In this document: in pieces, positions 1 through 11,051 of the stretch
Layout of the letters: each line of letters begins with the position of its first letter
Position numbering within the stretch: the first letter of the stretch is position 1
Source of the DNA: Dichetophora obliterata
Taxonomy: Eukaryota > Arthropoda > Insecta > Diptera > Sciomyzidae
Reading direction: 5' to 3'
DNA: 64,000 nt
Assembly (NCBI GenBank): GCA_963920525.1
Contig: OY986437.1
Location: 198,185,511-198,249,510, forward strand
The notes under the pieces: model-generated
What the model saw: the letters and a program-made list of their open reading frames with translations, nothing else
What the model was told of the DNA's origin: nothing
Database searches by the model: none
Made by a program: the position numbers and the translations under genes

Positions 1-1723
1 AAATCTTTTGCAAAATTATTAAGCAACTTATTTTGAGCCAAAAAAGAAACATTCTTTTATCATTTTAGTAAAAAACAATTACTTATAAATGAACAATTTT
101 GTATTCATAAACAATTGCTCATAATTACTATTCATAAATAAGTTCAGAATAGTAAATGTTACCTGTTCACATTCTTAAATGAGTTCAAAGAGGAATCATG
201 AAATTTTCGCCTTCCTTTTGCCTACGTTTTCGGGTAGAAGATTTTTTAATTTATTTTTTTGAATTAGCAGATCTAAACTAGATCATTGATATGACTGAAT
301 TCATTAAATTGATAAATAAAAATTATAAAAAGTAATTTAATGCCCCCATAAAGTTTTCGTTTTAATTCTAATTTTATTTTTTTCTAATTTCGAATAAATT
401 TAGTCCTGTGAGCAATATTTCGCTGGTGACGATCCTGAATATATAAATACTTTGTCCAAAAAAAATTAAAATAATACTTTAACATTACTTTTATTTTGCA
501 TCGAAATGCAATTAAATGCAATTTTATTATCGAAATGCAATAAAAAACAATTTATGATTGAAAAAGAAAAACTTCTGAGTGTCGAAAAAGTGTACTTCTA
601 TGGTTCGTTTTTTACGTTGTTTTCGTACAAAAAAGGCTCGTTTTTGAGAGGCAATTCAGTCCGGCGAATAAGTTCAAAATGCTTTTTTTATGATTGCTGA
701 AAATAACTTTTCAGTAGTTTTTTTTCAACTCGTTTCCGAACAAAAAAAAGATCAATTGATAATTATTTTTTTAACTCATTTCTGAAGAAAGGAAAGTTCA
801 CTTTTGAGAGGCAATTTGGTCCGACGAATTTGTCCAAAATGGTTCATTTGTAAGTGCCGAAAATAAATTTTTCCACCCTAAAAGTTTCATAAATGAATTC
901 AAAATGTTAGTTTTGGTTCACTGGGTTACTATAAGCCAAAAAATATCCTTCTCTGTTCTTGGGAATTTCCAAAGATATGACTGTTTTTATGTGCAATTTT
1001 TGATAACAATGTGTGCTTTTTGTACCCTTTTTTTCCTGTATTGATAATTTCATCGTACTTCAGCAAAGCTGCTCCTAATATTCTCACCAACAACTTTGCG
1101 TTACAAATAGATAGAGTGGGTCTTACAAAAAGTATATCTTAAATTCAGTATAAGTTGCAACGAAAAAATTAAATACACATGGCGTATGAGGAATGTGCAA
1201 TTATTTTAAAGCGTTGAAAGCGGGTTGCAAAAGTTTTAAGACAATTTCAAACGATTTTTTTAATTTTTATTTGTTCAGCAAATTGTTCGTTATCGCTTCG
1301 ATTTGACAATATTTTCCTTTCGGATGAAATGAAAGGATAGGAATTTAAAAGAAAACCCGCCAGCAGGTCTCTATTTAAAGATTTTAATGATGTTTTCCTG
1401 GTATGGCCAAGTGCATTTGCGAAATTCTTTTTGACTTGCTTCCAAAGCGTTTTCCTTAAGCAAGCTAATTGGCATATTAAAATATTTAATTTAAAGAGGC
1501 TTAATTTAAAGAGGCTCGTGCACTGTCATAGGCATTTATATCAAGAGACGTTATCAACATATATTTGAAACGTTTCTTTTAAAAGTCGGTCGAATGGTAT
1601 TATATTTGCTACCACTATTTTTTTTTTAATTTTTTTTTAATTTTTTTAAAATTTTTTTTTCTAGAAAGTGTTTGAGGTATTAAACTGAAATTTCTTATTA
1701 AGTCAATATTTGTGGTTGTTATA
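1..1723. other. AT-rich sequence without a recognisable gene
   Basis: No coding region is supported. A diverged direct duplication is visible: about 598-691 and 765-880 share the order GAGAGGCAATT, GTCCG, CGAAT, AAAATG and CTGAAAATAA-like words about 165 bp apart. A tract near 1619-1662 is almost pure T and A. This is probably intergenic or intronic DNA. Confidence 0.6.
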
Positions 1724-1725
1724 TA

Positions 1726-3279
1726 CAGTGATGTGCGATGAAATAGAGCCAGTGATATTAAAATTATTTAAATCAGAAAAACTAAGGAAGCCTTACATTT
1801 TTAATTTTTTCTTTTAATAGGTAAAAAAGAATAATTCATTTAATTTATATAAGTAAATTAATTAGTTAACTTAAGTGTGAAACATAAACGAAAAAATTAA
1901 ATATTCAATGATATGCCCTTTTTCGGCTGTGACTTGAAATAGAGTAGTTATTTAATATTACCCATAACTTGTTATCAGAAAATTTAAAATTAAATGATAT
2001 AATCAATGGAAATGATTGAATATAATTATTTCTACCTCAATATTTGGTTGAGTATCCATTATTTCTGATATCTGCTGAGCAAGGTCTAGGCATCGAATCC
2101 ATTAGTTTTTGGCACTTAGTAGCTGGAATTTTCTCCCATTCGTCCTTGATTAACCTCTAAAGTTCTTATTCGTTGGTTGGATGTTTGTCTCTAAAAGCCA
2201 CTGTAACCTCTCGCCATACATTTTTGATAGGAATAAGGTCTGGAGACTGTGGCGGCCAGCTTAAAAGTTCGATGTTTTTTTGTCTGAACCATTTTTTGCC
2301 CGCTTCGATCTGTGTTTCGGGTAGTTATCCTGCTGAAACACCCATCGAAGTGGCATATTAAATCTGCGTACGGCAACATGGTTTCACTCGAAATCCTGGC
2401 CTATTGTAAAGCATCCATCTTTCGCTCGATGGGAAATAAGGGACCTGTGCCATTATATGAGAAACACCCCCAAAATCATTATACTCCCACCGCCATGTTT
2501 AAGCGTTTTTATAGCGTGTTGAGGGAGAAGTTTGGTATTGGGGGTCTTCTCACAGAACCGCTGCCTCGATCTGAGTTAAATAAATGAACTTTGGTTTCAT
2601 CTGACCAAAAAATGTTTCGACATTTGCTCGTTGGCCAATCAGCATGATTCCTTGCGAATTTTAATCGCTTGCGAACATTAACTTTGGTCAGGAATGGTAC
2701 CTTCTGTGCTGCTTTAGCCTTCAATCTATTTTTAATTCAAAGTTTTCGAATCCTTGATGTGACGTAGCATTCGTCTTTGCAAACTGGTACTTATTATGGG
2801 TTCTTTCACTCTGTTTTCTGTTTTTTGTGTAAATTTTAATGCGTTCTTAACCAATTTTTTTGAGCAGCCAACTATACTGGCTATTTCCCTTTGGTTTTTA
2901 CCTTTTTTACGCAAATTTTTAATAATTTTCGGTTTTCAGGACTGCATTGCTTTTGTTTGAAACACTAAAATTTATTTTAAAATCATAAAACTGAGAATTC
3001 TTGCTCACGTTTTGTAGTAAAATTTAATTAAAAAAATATCTTTTTGTATTAAAAAATGCTTTAACTATTTTAGCGCACACTTCAAACGCAACAATATCAC
3101 ATTTTCACAGATTTGCGAAAAATAAACGTGCAATTGTACTCAAAAACAACTGTACAATATTCATGGGAGAACTGGGTTTTAAACTATAGTTGCTTTACAG
3201 CATGCTAATTTGTTACAAAAATTTTTAATTCAGTAATATCATCAGCGTGTGCGTGGCTCTATTTCATCGCACACCACTG
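1726..3279 (-). mobile_element. Tc1-like DNA transposon, decayed
   Basis: A 1554-bp element is bounded by terminal inverted repeats of about 25 bp that start CAGTGRTGTGCGATGAAATA. TA dinucleotides sit directly outside both ends (1724-1725 and 3280-3281), as expected for the Tc1/mariner target duplication. The interior carries three transposase fragments on the minus strand. The two termini differ by one base in the first 20, so the ends are much better kept than the coding region. Without a database comparison the Tc1 subfamily cannot be named. Confidence 0.85.
2191..2914 (-). pseudogene. Tc1-type transposase remnant
   Basis: Three minus-strand fragments line up in order with a Tc1 transposase. 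The first (2914-2732) has a helix-turn-helix-like stretch, GKNQREIASIVGCSKKLVKN, typical of the DNA-binding region. The second (2724-2509) contains IFWSDETKVHLFNSDRG, around the first catalytic aspartate. The third (2379-2191) retains traces of the block before the last acidic residue, in which an SPDLNPIE-like motif would be expected. Stops and frameshifts separate the pieces, so no functional enzyme can be made. Mobilisation would need a transposase supplied from elsewhere. Confidence 0.8.
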
Positions 3280-3281
3280 TA

Positions 3282-6200
3282 TATTCCTAGCGGTATTTCT
3301 ATCATTGGACGATCCATAGCCCATCTCGATTTTATCAATAATTAAACCCAATTCTTGCCTTTTTTTGGATTCTTGGCTTAGTATCATTTAATTTTTTTTT
3401 ATTTTTTTCACCTCATACCAACCAGAATTTTAACGGCATTCTGCATGCAATATGCAAGATATATTCAAAACATTAAGCCCACGCATGTATTGTAAATAAC
3501 CACATTCACAGGAACACTCTCAAGACTTTGCTAACGTTTCCCTGAAAATTTCATTAGAATTGGTTTAGGGATTTTAGAGTCATTACGTGATATACATACA
3601 TACCCACATACATACATCCATTTTTTATATATAGATAGATGGGCGGAAAAAAAGTGAGGTAATATTTATACATAAAGTGGCCGCCAATTAGCTTCAATGC
3701 TTGGTCCTATACCAAGTTCCACTATCAAAACGTGAACATCTCGCAGATATAGTGTGACCACACCCATTTTTTGCTAAGTTGACGAGAATAAGCACATCAA
3801 CTGAATTAACAAATTCACTGTAGAGACGTCAAAATGACACACGAGAATGCAGAGACACGTAAACTTTTGGTCGTAGAATTTAGTGGCATACTCAGTTTTT
3901 TCCAATCAGATCAAAATCTCGAGACATTTGCGATTGAAATTTAGTCACTTTTAGACGCATTTTTAGCAATATTAATTTGCAATATTAAGCAACTTTAAAA
4001 TAATGGTAAATGAGTAATTTAATGCTTCAGTTGAAAAAATAGGCCAAAAGATTGAGGCAGTTTTAGAGATTCCAGCAAAAAAAAAAAAATGTTTGTTGTT
4101 TTTCTAGACAAACTTTATACACATGATTAAAACAAATTTAATGTTATAACCTTTTATTAAAATATCTTTCAAATGGCACCCTCTTTATATCATTTATATT
4201 TATTAGTCCTTAAGTAAACTAGATATAATACTTTGAAAAATACCTCCTTTTAACGATTACCACCTGTGTCAAGACTTGACTACATGTATTTTTGAATTTC
4301 ACATAGAAAATTAAAGTCAACTGCCGTAATTTCAGAAAAATGGTACTAAGTGCTCTTGTACTCGCCTTTCGTAAGCCTTGGAATGGCTGAACTGTAGTTT
4401 TGTAAACTCAATGTAATAAAAAAAAGTGTTGTTTTCATTTAAAAAAAAAGCAAAAACATTTTTCAATTATCTGAACCCTTAACGAAGTGACCTAGTTAAC
4501 ACTTTTAAATGCTTTAAATTTAATTGCATCAACTAACGAGACTCTTTGAGTCAACATTAAATTATGTTTTGAGCTAACTAAAATAAACGAGGTTAAAACA
4601 CATGAAAAAAACCAAAAACAGCTCAAAAGCTTTGCAAACAATTTTAAACTTCTTTCTGTGCACAAAATTACGACTCTAATTTTGCAGGCAAACAAACAAA
4701 GAATCATACTTTTTAGAGCTCTATGCAACTGATTGTGTGTCTGTTGGCATCAATTTTATTTTCGAAGCAAACAATGAAACATGCAATTAGAATGAATTCA
4801 AGTCAGACAAAAGGTGCAACAAGCTGCAAACAGACAAAAGATATTTATTTATTTCTCGTGCTTTAAATTCGGTGATTTATTTGGGGCTAAAAGGTTGCTT
4901 TTCTGCTAACAGTTGTTGTAGCAGGAAAACCAAACAATTGAATTGCAGAGTTTCCAGTTATGAATGCGTGTTATTTTCACAGAGTTAAAATTTCCATGAC
5001 TTCAAAGATAATTTTTGAAATAAAGCAATTGCTGTTTATGAGCATTTGTGCGCAAGTTTTGTTTATACAACTAATTTATAAATTTTCATTAAAATTGGGG
5101 AAAATACAAATTTTATATTATTATAATACATTAAAGTTTCATTAAACTTATTAAAAATATTCCATTGAATTTTAAAAAGGTATGTTGAATATTAATTTTT
5201 TATTTGTAAATTATAATTTATTTGGAAAATTTTTTGCATAATTAATTGCATAAAAAGTAGCGCAGAAGCTTGAACTACATTTCTAAACAAAAGACTTAAG
5301 CAACAAAACTGCCTTTTATTAATCAACTCCATACAAATAAAGCTTATACAAACAAAAATGATATACAACTAACCAATAAAATAGCACACAGTGCAAATTG
5401 TAGTTAAACCACAATAAAAACTACTTTTCAGGAAGTAATTGAAACCGCCGACTGAACGCAAACGAAACGAAAAAACAAAGAAAAAAAAAATAAAAGCAAA
5501 CAAAACTCTTCAACACAATTTTAATTGTGTTCACAGTTCCGCACAAAAACTGCCAATTTTTCGAAAGCTCTTTTCGCAAAACCACTCAAGCTCTAAGCAC
5601 AAATTGCAAGCACGAAGCTGCAAAGTAAAGAAAACTTTGCAAAAAAGCCCAGATCTAAAGAAAACACCACATTTTAATTCACTTTCATTTGAGTGAGTTT
5701 GCTTTTTCTGCAATTTATTGACTCTAGTTTTTTGTTTTTAATATTTCTTTATTTGCTGTGCTTTAAAGTAGGGTTTTATATTACCTCATTTTAAACATGA
5801 AATTGAAGGTACGATTCAAAGTGTTTGTAGGTGTAGTGATAGTTAGTGATAGTGTAGTTTGGTAGTGATTTTGATGTTGTCTATTTTTATAGCGATTGTA
5901 ACAATGGTGCATACGTTAGCATTCACAAAGAGCAACACAGACGGACGCTATAAAATGAAAGTGAAATGTGAAGAGGAAGCAAAGTTGTTTTATTTTTTAT
6001 TTTATCTTTTAAAGATATGAAGATATGAGTAACTAGCCGCATGTGGAATGTTGATGGCTAAAGGAAATAAAAGTTATTGGTTTGTTATAAAACAAAAATA
6101 AAAAAAATTGAGTTGATAAAATCAAAATGAACTCTGCAGCACATTGGAACCATACCAATTGCTATAACAGCGAAAATTTTTATTTAAATAAAAAAATTTT

Positions 6201-6879
6201 AAACAAAAAGCATAAGAAATTAATTTTTTTTTTCAAATATACTACATATACTTTTAGAGGAAATGATTAATGCATTAATGCAAATTTTCGAGAATAAATT
6301 TCTGAAATTAGTCCAGGAATGAATTTAAATACATTATTATTATGTTAACAGATCAAAGGAGGGATTAAACCCCAACTTTCTTTCCCAAATTTCTTTTTTT
6401 TTGGAGCGACAACATAACGTCTCATCTCGCAGCTTTAAAATAATTGAAAGTTGATAACGTCAAGTCGTGACACGCAATTTAACTCACTGAATTCAAGAGC
6501 TATGATAAAAACTAAGTAAGCTTACAACTGTTAAGGTCGATTCGATGATTTTATGACGAAAATAAAAAAAAAATCACGACGTCTTTAACGACGTATTTAA
6601 ATAAAAAATATTTAAATAATAAAAAAACCGCTTTTACATCGCAAGAGTAACGAACGCGCCACGGTGTGACATGGAATTATCACTCGGTGAGGAAATGAGC
6701 TACGACAAAGGGCGTATCTTTGTCCTCTTGATCAAAACCATAGATAGCGTCGGAAGACGTTTCAAGCAACAAAAACGCAAGAACGTTGCATGAAACCATC
6801 TCCGGGACTGTAGGCATAACGGTAAATATATGATGCGATAGAACATTTTAGGATTACAAATGCAGAAGAAGAAGCAAAA
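3282..6879. other. Noncoding AT-rich stretch
   Basis: No gene or intact element was recognised. Around 3540-3645 there is a stretch that ends in TACA repeats and a TATATAGATAGAT tail, resembling a LINE 3' end. A motif AAAGACTTAAGCAAC lies at 5290-5304 and recurs elsewhere in the window. The open frames at 4492-4728 and 5439-5696 are lysine-rich or low complexity and look accidental. Part of a weak reading frame at 6690-6800 resembles no family I know. Confidence 0.5.
3590..3619. repeat. TACA microsatellite, possible LINE 3' tail
   Basis: Imperfect TACA units follow a sequence resembling the 3' end of insect LINEs (ATTGGTTTAGGGATTTTAG near 3560). No reverse transcriptase remains nearby, so the LINE link is inference. 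Confidence 0.4.
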
Positions 6880-7247
6880 GGGAAGTTCTTTTACAAATCG
6901 CACACCCTCCAGGATTAGATGTCTCAGATTCGGCTGAAGTTTTTTTTAATTTTCTTTACGTAAAATAAGCTTACACGTGTATCGGGATTGTTCTTGGAAA
7001 AAATTTTTTACGGAATACCGTTAAGTCAAAATTGTGAAAAATGGCAACATTTTTTCAATGTCTGTGTGACTTAAATCGCAATAGGCGAATTGATTGGTTC
7101 TGTCAAAAATGTCATTTAGTTGCAAAAAAATCCCGATGCACGTGTAAGCTTATTTTACGTAAAGAACATTTTAAAAAATTTTGAGACGATTTAAAAATGT
7201 CAAATTTTATTTTTACAAATTTCGTGCGATTTGTAAAAGAATGACCC
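6880..7247. repeat. Foldback element with ~110-bp arms
   Basis: Positions 6880-6989 and 7129-7247 are diverged inverted copies. The best-kept block, ACGTGTAAGCTTATTTTACG, is intact in both arms, and the outer block GTGCGATTTGTAAAAGAA also matches. A spacer of about 139 bp separates the arms. No coding sequence is seen. The right arm abuts the satellite that begins near 7250, so the hairpin may mark where the satellite array began or broke. Confidence 0.75.
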
Positions 7248-7249
7248 AA

Positions 7250-9240
7250 AAGCAAAATCAAAACGAGCAAACTCAAAAGCAAATAAGCAAAATCAAAAGT
7301 AAAAGCAAAAACAAAATATATACTTAAAGCAAAAGTTAATGCAAAGGCAAAGGCAAAGGGAAAGGCCAAAGGCCAAAGGCCAAAGACCAAAGACCAAAGA
7401 CCAAAGACCAAAGACCAAAGACCAAAGACCAAAGACCAAAGACCAAGGACCAAGGACCAAAGACCAAAGACCAAAGACCAAAGACCAAAGACCAAAGACC
7501 AAAGACCAAAGACCAAAGACCAAAGACCAAAGACCAAAGACCAAAGACCAAAGACCAAAGACCAAAGACCAAAGACCAAAGACCAAAGACCAAAGACCAA
7601 AGACCAAAGACCAAAGACCAAAGACCAAAGACCAAAGACCAAAGACCAAAGACCAAAGACCAAAGACCAAAGACCAAAGACCAAAGACCAAAGACCAAAG
7701 ACCAAAGACCAAAGACCAAAGACCAAAGACCAAAGACCAAAGACCAAAGACCAAAGACCAAAGCCCAAAGACCAAAGACCAAAGACCAAAGACCAAAGAC
7801 CAAAGACCAAAGACCAAAGACCAAAGACCAAAGACCAAAGACCAAAGACCAAAGACCAAAGACCAAAGACCAAAGACCAAAGACCAAAGACCAAAGACCA
7901 AAGACCAAAGACCAAAGACCAAAGACCAAAGACCAAAGACCAAAGACCAAAGACCAAAGACCAAAGACCAAAGACCAAAGACCAAAGACCAAAGACCAAA
8001 GACCAAAGACCAAAGACCAAAGACCAAAGACCAAAGACCAAAGACCAAAGACCAAAGACCAAAGACCAAAGACCAAAGACCAAAGACCAAAGACCAAAGA
8101 CCAAAGACCAAAGACCAAAGACCAAAGACCAAAGACCAAAGACCAAAGACCAAAGACCAAAGACCAAAGACCAAAGACCAAAGACCAAAGACCAAAGACC
8201 AAAGACCAAGGACCAAAGACCAAAGACCAAAGACCAAAGACCAAAGACCAAAGACCAAAGACCAAAGACCAAAGACCAAAGACCAAAGACCAAAGACCAA
8301 AGACCAAAGACCAAAGACCAAAGACCAAAGACCAAAGACCAAAGACCAAAGACCAAAGACCAAAGACCAAAGACCAAAGACCAAAGACCAAAGACCAAAG
8401 ACCAAAGACCAAAGACCAAAGACCAAAGACCAAAGACCAAAGACCAAAGACCAAAGACCAAAGACCAAAGACCAAAGACCAAAGACCAAAGACCAAAGAC
8501 CAAAGACCAAAGACCAAAGACCAAAGACCAAAGACCAAAGACCAAAGACCAAAGACCAAAGACCAAAGACCAAAGACCAAAGACCAAAGACCAAAGACCA
8601 AAGACCAAAGACCAAAGACCAAAGACCACAGACCAAAGACCAAAGACCAAAGACCAAAGACCAAAGACCAAAGACCAAAGACCAAAGACCAAAGACCAAA
8701 GACCAAAGACCAAAGACCAAAGACCAAAGACCAAAGACCAAAGACCAAAGACCAAAGACCAAAGACCAAAGACCAAAGACCAAAGACTAAAGACCAAAGA
8801 CCAAAGACCAAAGACCAAAGACCAAAGACCAAAGACCAAAGACCAAAGACCAAAGACCAAAGACCAAAGACCAAAGACCAAAGACCAAAGACCAAAGACC
8901 AAAGACCAAAGACCAAAGACCAAAGACCAAAGACCAAAGACCAAAGACCAAAGACCAAAGACCAAAGACCAAAGACCACAGACCAAAGACCAAAGACCAA
9001 AGACCAAAGACCAAAGACCAAAGGCTAAGACAAAGGCAAAAGCAAAGGCAAAGACAAAGGCAAAGGCAAAGGTAAAGGCAAATAAGCAAAAGAAAATGAA
9101 CAAAAGCAAATGAGCAAAAGCTAATGAGCAAAAGCTGATGAGCAAAAGCTAATGAGCAAAAGCAAAAAAATAAAAGCAAATGAGCAAAAGTAAATTAACA
9201 AAAGCAAATTAATAAAAGCAAATTAATAAAAGCATAGGCT
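7250..9240. repeat. 7-bp CCAAAGA satellite with degenerate flanks
   Basis: The core (about 7371-9022) is a nearly perfect array of CCAAAGA, about 235 copies. Rare variants are seen near 7447 and 8209 (GGACC), 7763 (CCCAAAG), 8627 and 8977 (CACAGACC) and 8787 (ACTAAAG). Both flanks grade into six-base GCAAAG and GCAAAA words and then into longer diverged units such as GAGCAAAAGCTAAT, as expected for an array that stays uniform in the centre and decays at the edges. The monomer has no stop codon in any of the six frames, so the long open frames here (for example 7112-9145 minus and 7339-8790 plus) are products of the repeat, not genes. Confidence 0.95.
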
Positions 9241-10881
9241 AAAAGGGGGGCAAAAATAAACACAAGAAAAAAAAAACAAACAATTAAAACATGCTTTAGA
9301 TGAGACTCCTACTTTATATTGACGTTTCCACTATTTACAGTACTATTTTCTACTTCTATTTGTAATACCATTTTCAACTACTACTATTTCTTTCTACGTA
9401 AGAATGCTATGATGTTATACTAGGATGGTATGGTATGATGTAAAGGATGATGGTTAGGATAATGTGAATTCTAGTACAATGGCACAGTATGAAGATATAT
9501 CTTTTTTGGTAGATGCTACAGAACACATCCATCTTTTTGTTTTTAATTTTTTTCACCTAAAAGGAAACCTTTGCAGAAGCATCATGTCCGATGGAATAAG
9601 TTTTTTAAAGATTGTATACAGAAATCAATAATTCTTGCAACGACATATCAACTGCTTAGATCAGATTTAAATTGACTGAGTTGAAGCAGCGAAAATTTTG
9701 GTTCTATAATAATTTTCTCAATTTTTTATACAAACTATATGTAAAACAAAAGTTTGTTCTTTTTTTGCCAAAAATTTATTTCAAAAAATACGGTTGGTTT
9801 TTATGTTATTGGCACATTTACTTATAAATTTTAAAAATTTAATTTTAGCAAAAAGAGATGAGATGTCGGAGAGTAATAAAGGGATGAGCGAAGTAATGAC
9901 ATTTTAGGTTATTTTTTTTTAAATAAATTACTTTTAAGTTTATCAAATTTGGCGACTAATTTGAACTTTCCTACCTTACAGTTGTGAATCTACTCTTTAA
10001 TAAAAAGAGTTGCTTGGTTTTGCAATAAACAAATCATTTGGTCATAGTATTCGATGCATTTTTTGTAAATCTTTTGAAATGTATATTTTCATAACCAATT
10101 TATTCCAACCTAGTATGTATAAAAGCGTGTCCTACGACAGGTCCTCCGCACATTTCCTTTTTGGAGCCTTTTGCCGAGAGCACTTTTTTCTCTTTTTAAA
10201 GCTTGATTTTTTATACTCTTGATTTTTGCAAAATACAAATGTACCACATTGTATAACACATAACTTATTGAAGCAGTGTTGAAAAATTACTTCAAGTATA
10301 AAAGTGCAAAAAGTCGAGTTTGGTAACAATCTTATTCATAAACAACTAAACAAACTGGCCCAGCAACCTTCAACCTGCACCCCTGCAACCTGCACCTCAG
10401 ATGTCGTTTTGCGTCTGATATAATTATATTTTTTGGTACAATCGACTCAAATCTGCTCAAAAGAATTTCATTAAATTCGTCATAGCTTTTTTATAAAAGG
10501 ATGAAAAAAAGAGGTAGTTAGATCAAAAACGTACTATTGTAAAAACCCAATATTGTCACTGATAAGTATCAAATATATTTTCTGTGCATACTTTCAGGCT
10601 GAACATTTTTAATTACAAAACAAAAAATAATTACAATTTGAGTAATACTGTGTGCGGAGCAGCATGATTGCCTTTTGTGCTTTAAGATGTGCATTTTTTC
10701 AGGCTAACAGTTTGAGAGATATTGGACACGGAGCAGCGTGCTTGCTTTTTATATATTAAGGTTATTTTGAAAATCTTATATTTTTATTACACTTAAAGCC
10801 TCTACAAAATATTTTATGAAGTATTCTGAAGTCAATTATGTATCGCTCATTTACTTGAAGATCGTCATAACTCAAATAGCA
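9241..10881. other. Noncoding stretch with a weak tandem duplication
   Basis: No gene was recognised. Near 10583-10762 two diverged units each contain TGTGCAT, TTTCAGGCT, CGGAGCAGC and GTGATTGCT-like words about 72-100 bp apart. At 10366-10398 there is a short CAACCTGCACC repeat. Confidence 0.5.
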
Positions 10882-11051
10882 CGATTTTGCAGAAAATGCG
10901 TTTAAAGTTTTCAAAGGACTCAAACCTTGTATAAAAAGAGAAAAACATATATGACGCGCTTAAAGCAAAAAGGAAACGTACCAGTACAACACTTGTCTTT
11001 TATACAAGGTGTGAGTCAATTGAAAACTTTAAATGCATTTTTTGCAAAATT
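10882..11051. repeat. Foldback repeat, ~55-bp arms
   Basis: The arms at about 10882-10938 and 10999-11051 are inverted copies, with shared words TTTGCA, AAAACTTTAAA and ACAAGGT, around a spacer of about 60 bp. No coding capacity and no target duplication were recognised, so the superfamily is unknown. Confidence 0.7.

Noticed and set aside
5439..5696. 85-codon lysine-rich frame
   Set aside because: Low complexity, AAA-rich codons, no domain and no conserved context.
7112..9145. Very long open frames on both strands (up to 677 codons)
   Set aside because: They are translations of the stop-free 7-bp CCAAAGA satellite and carry no independent coding signal.
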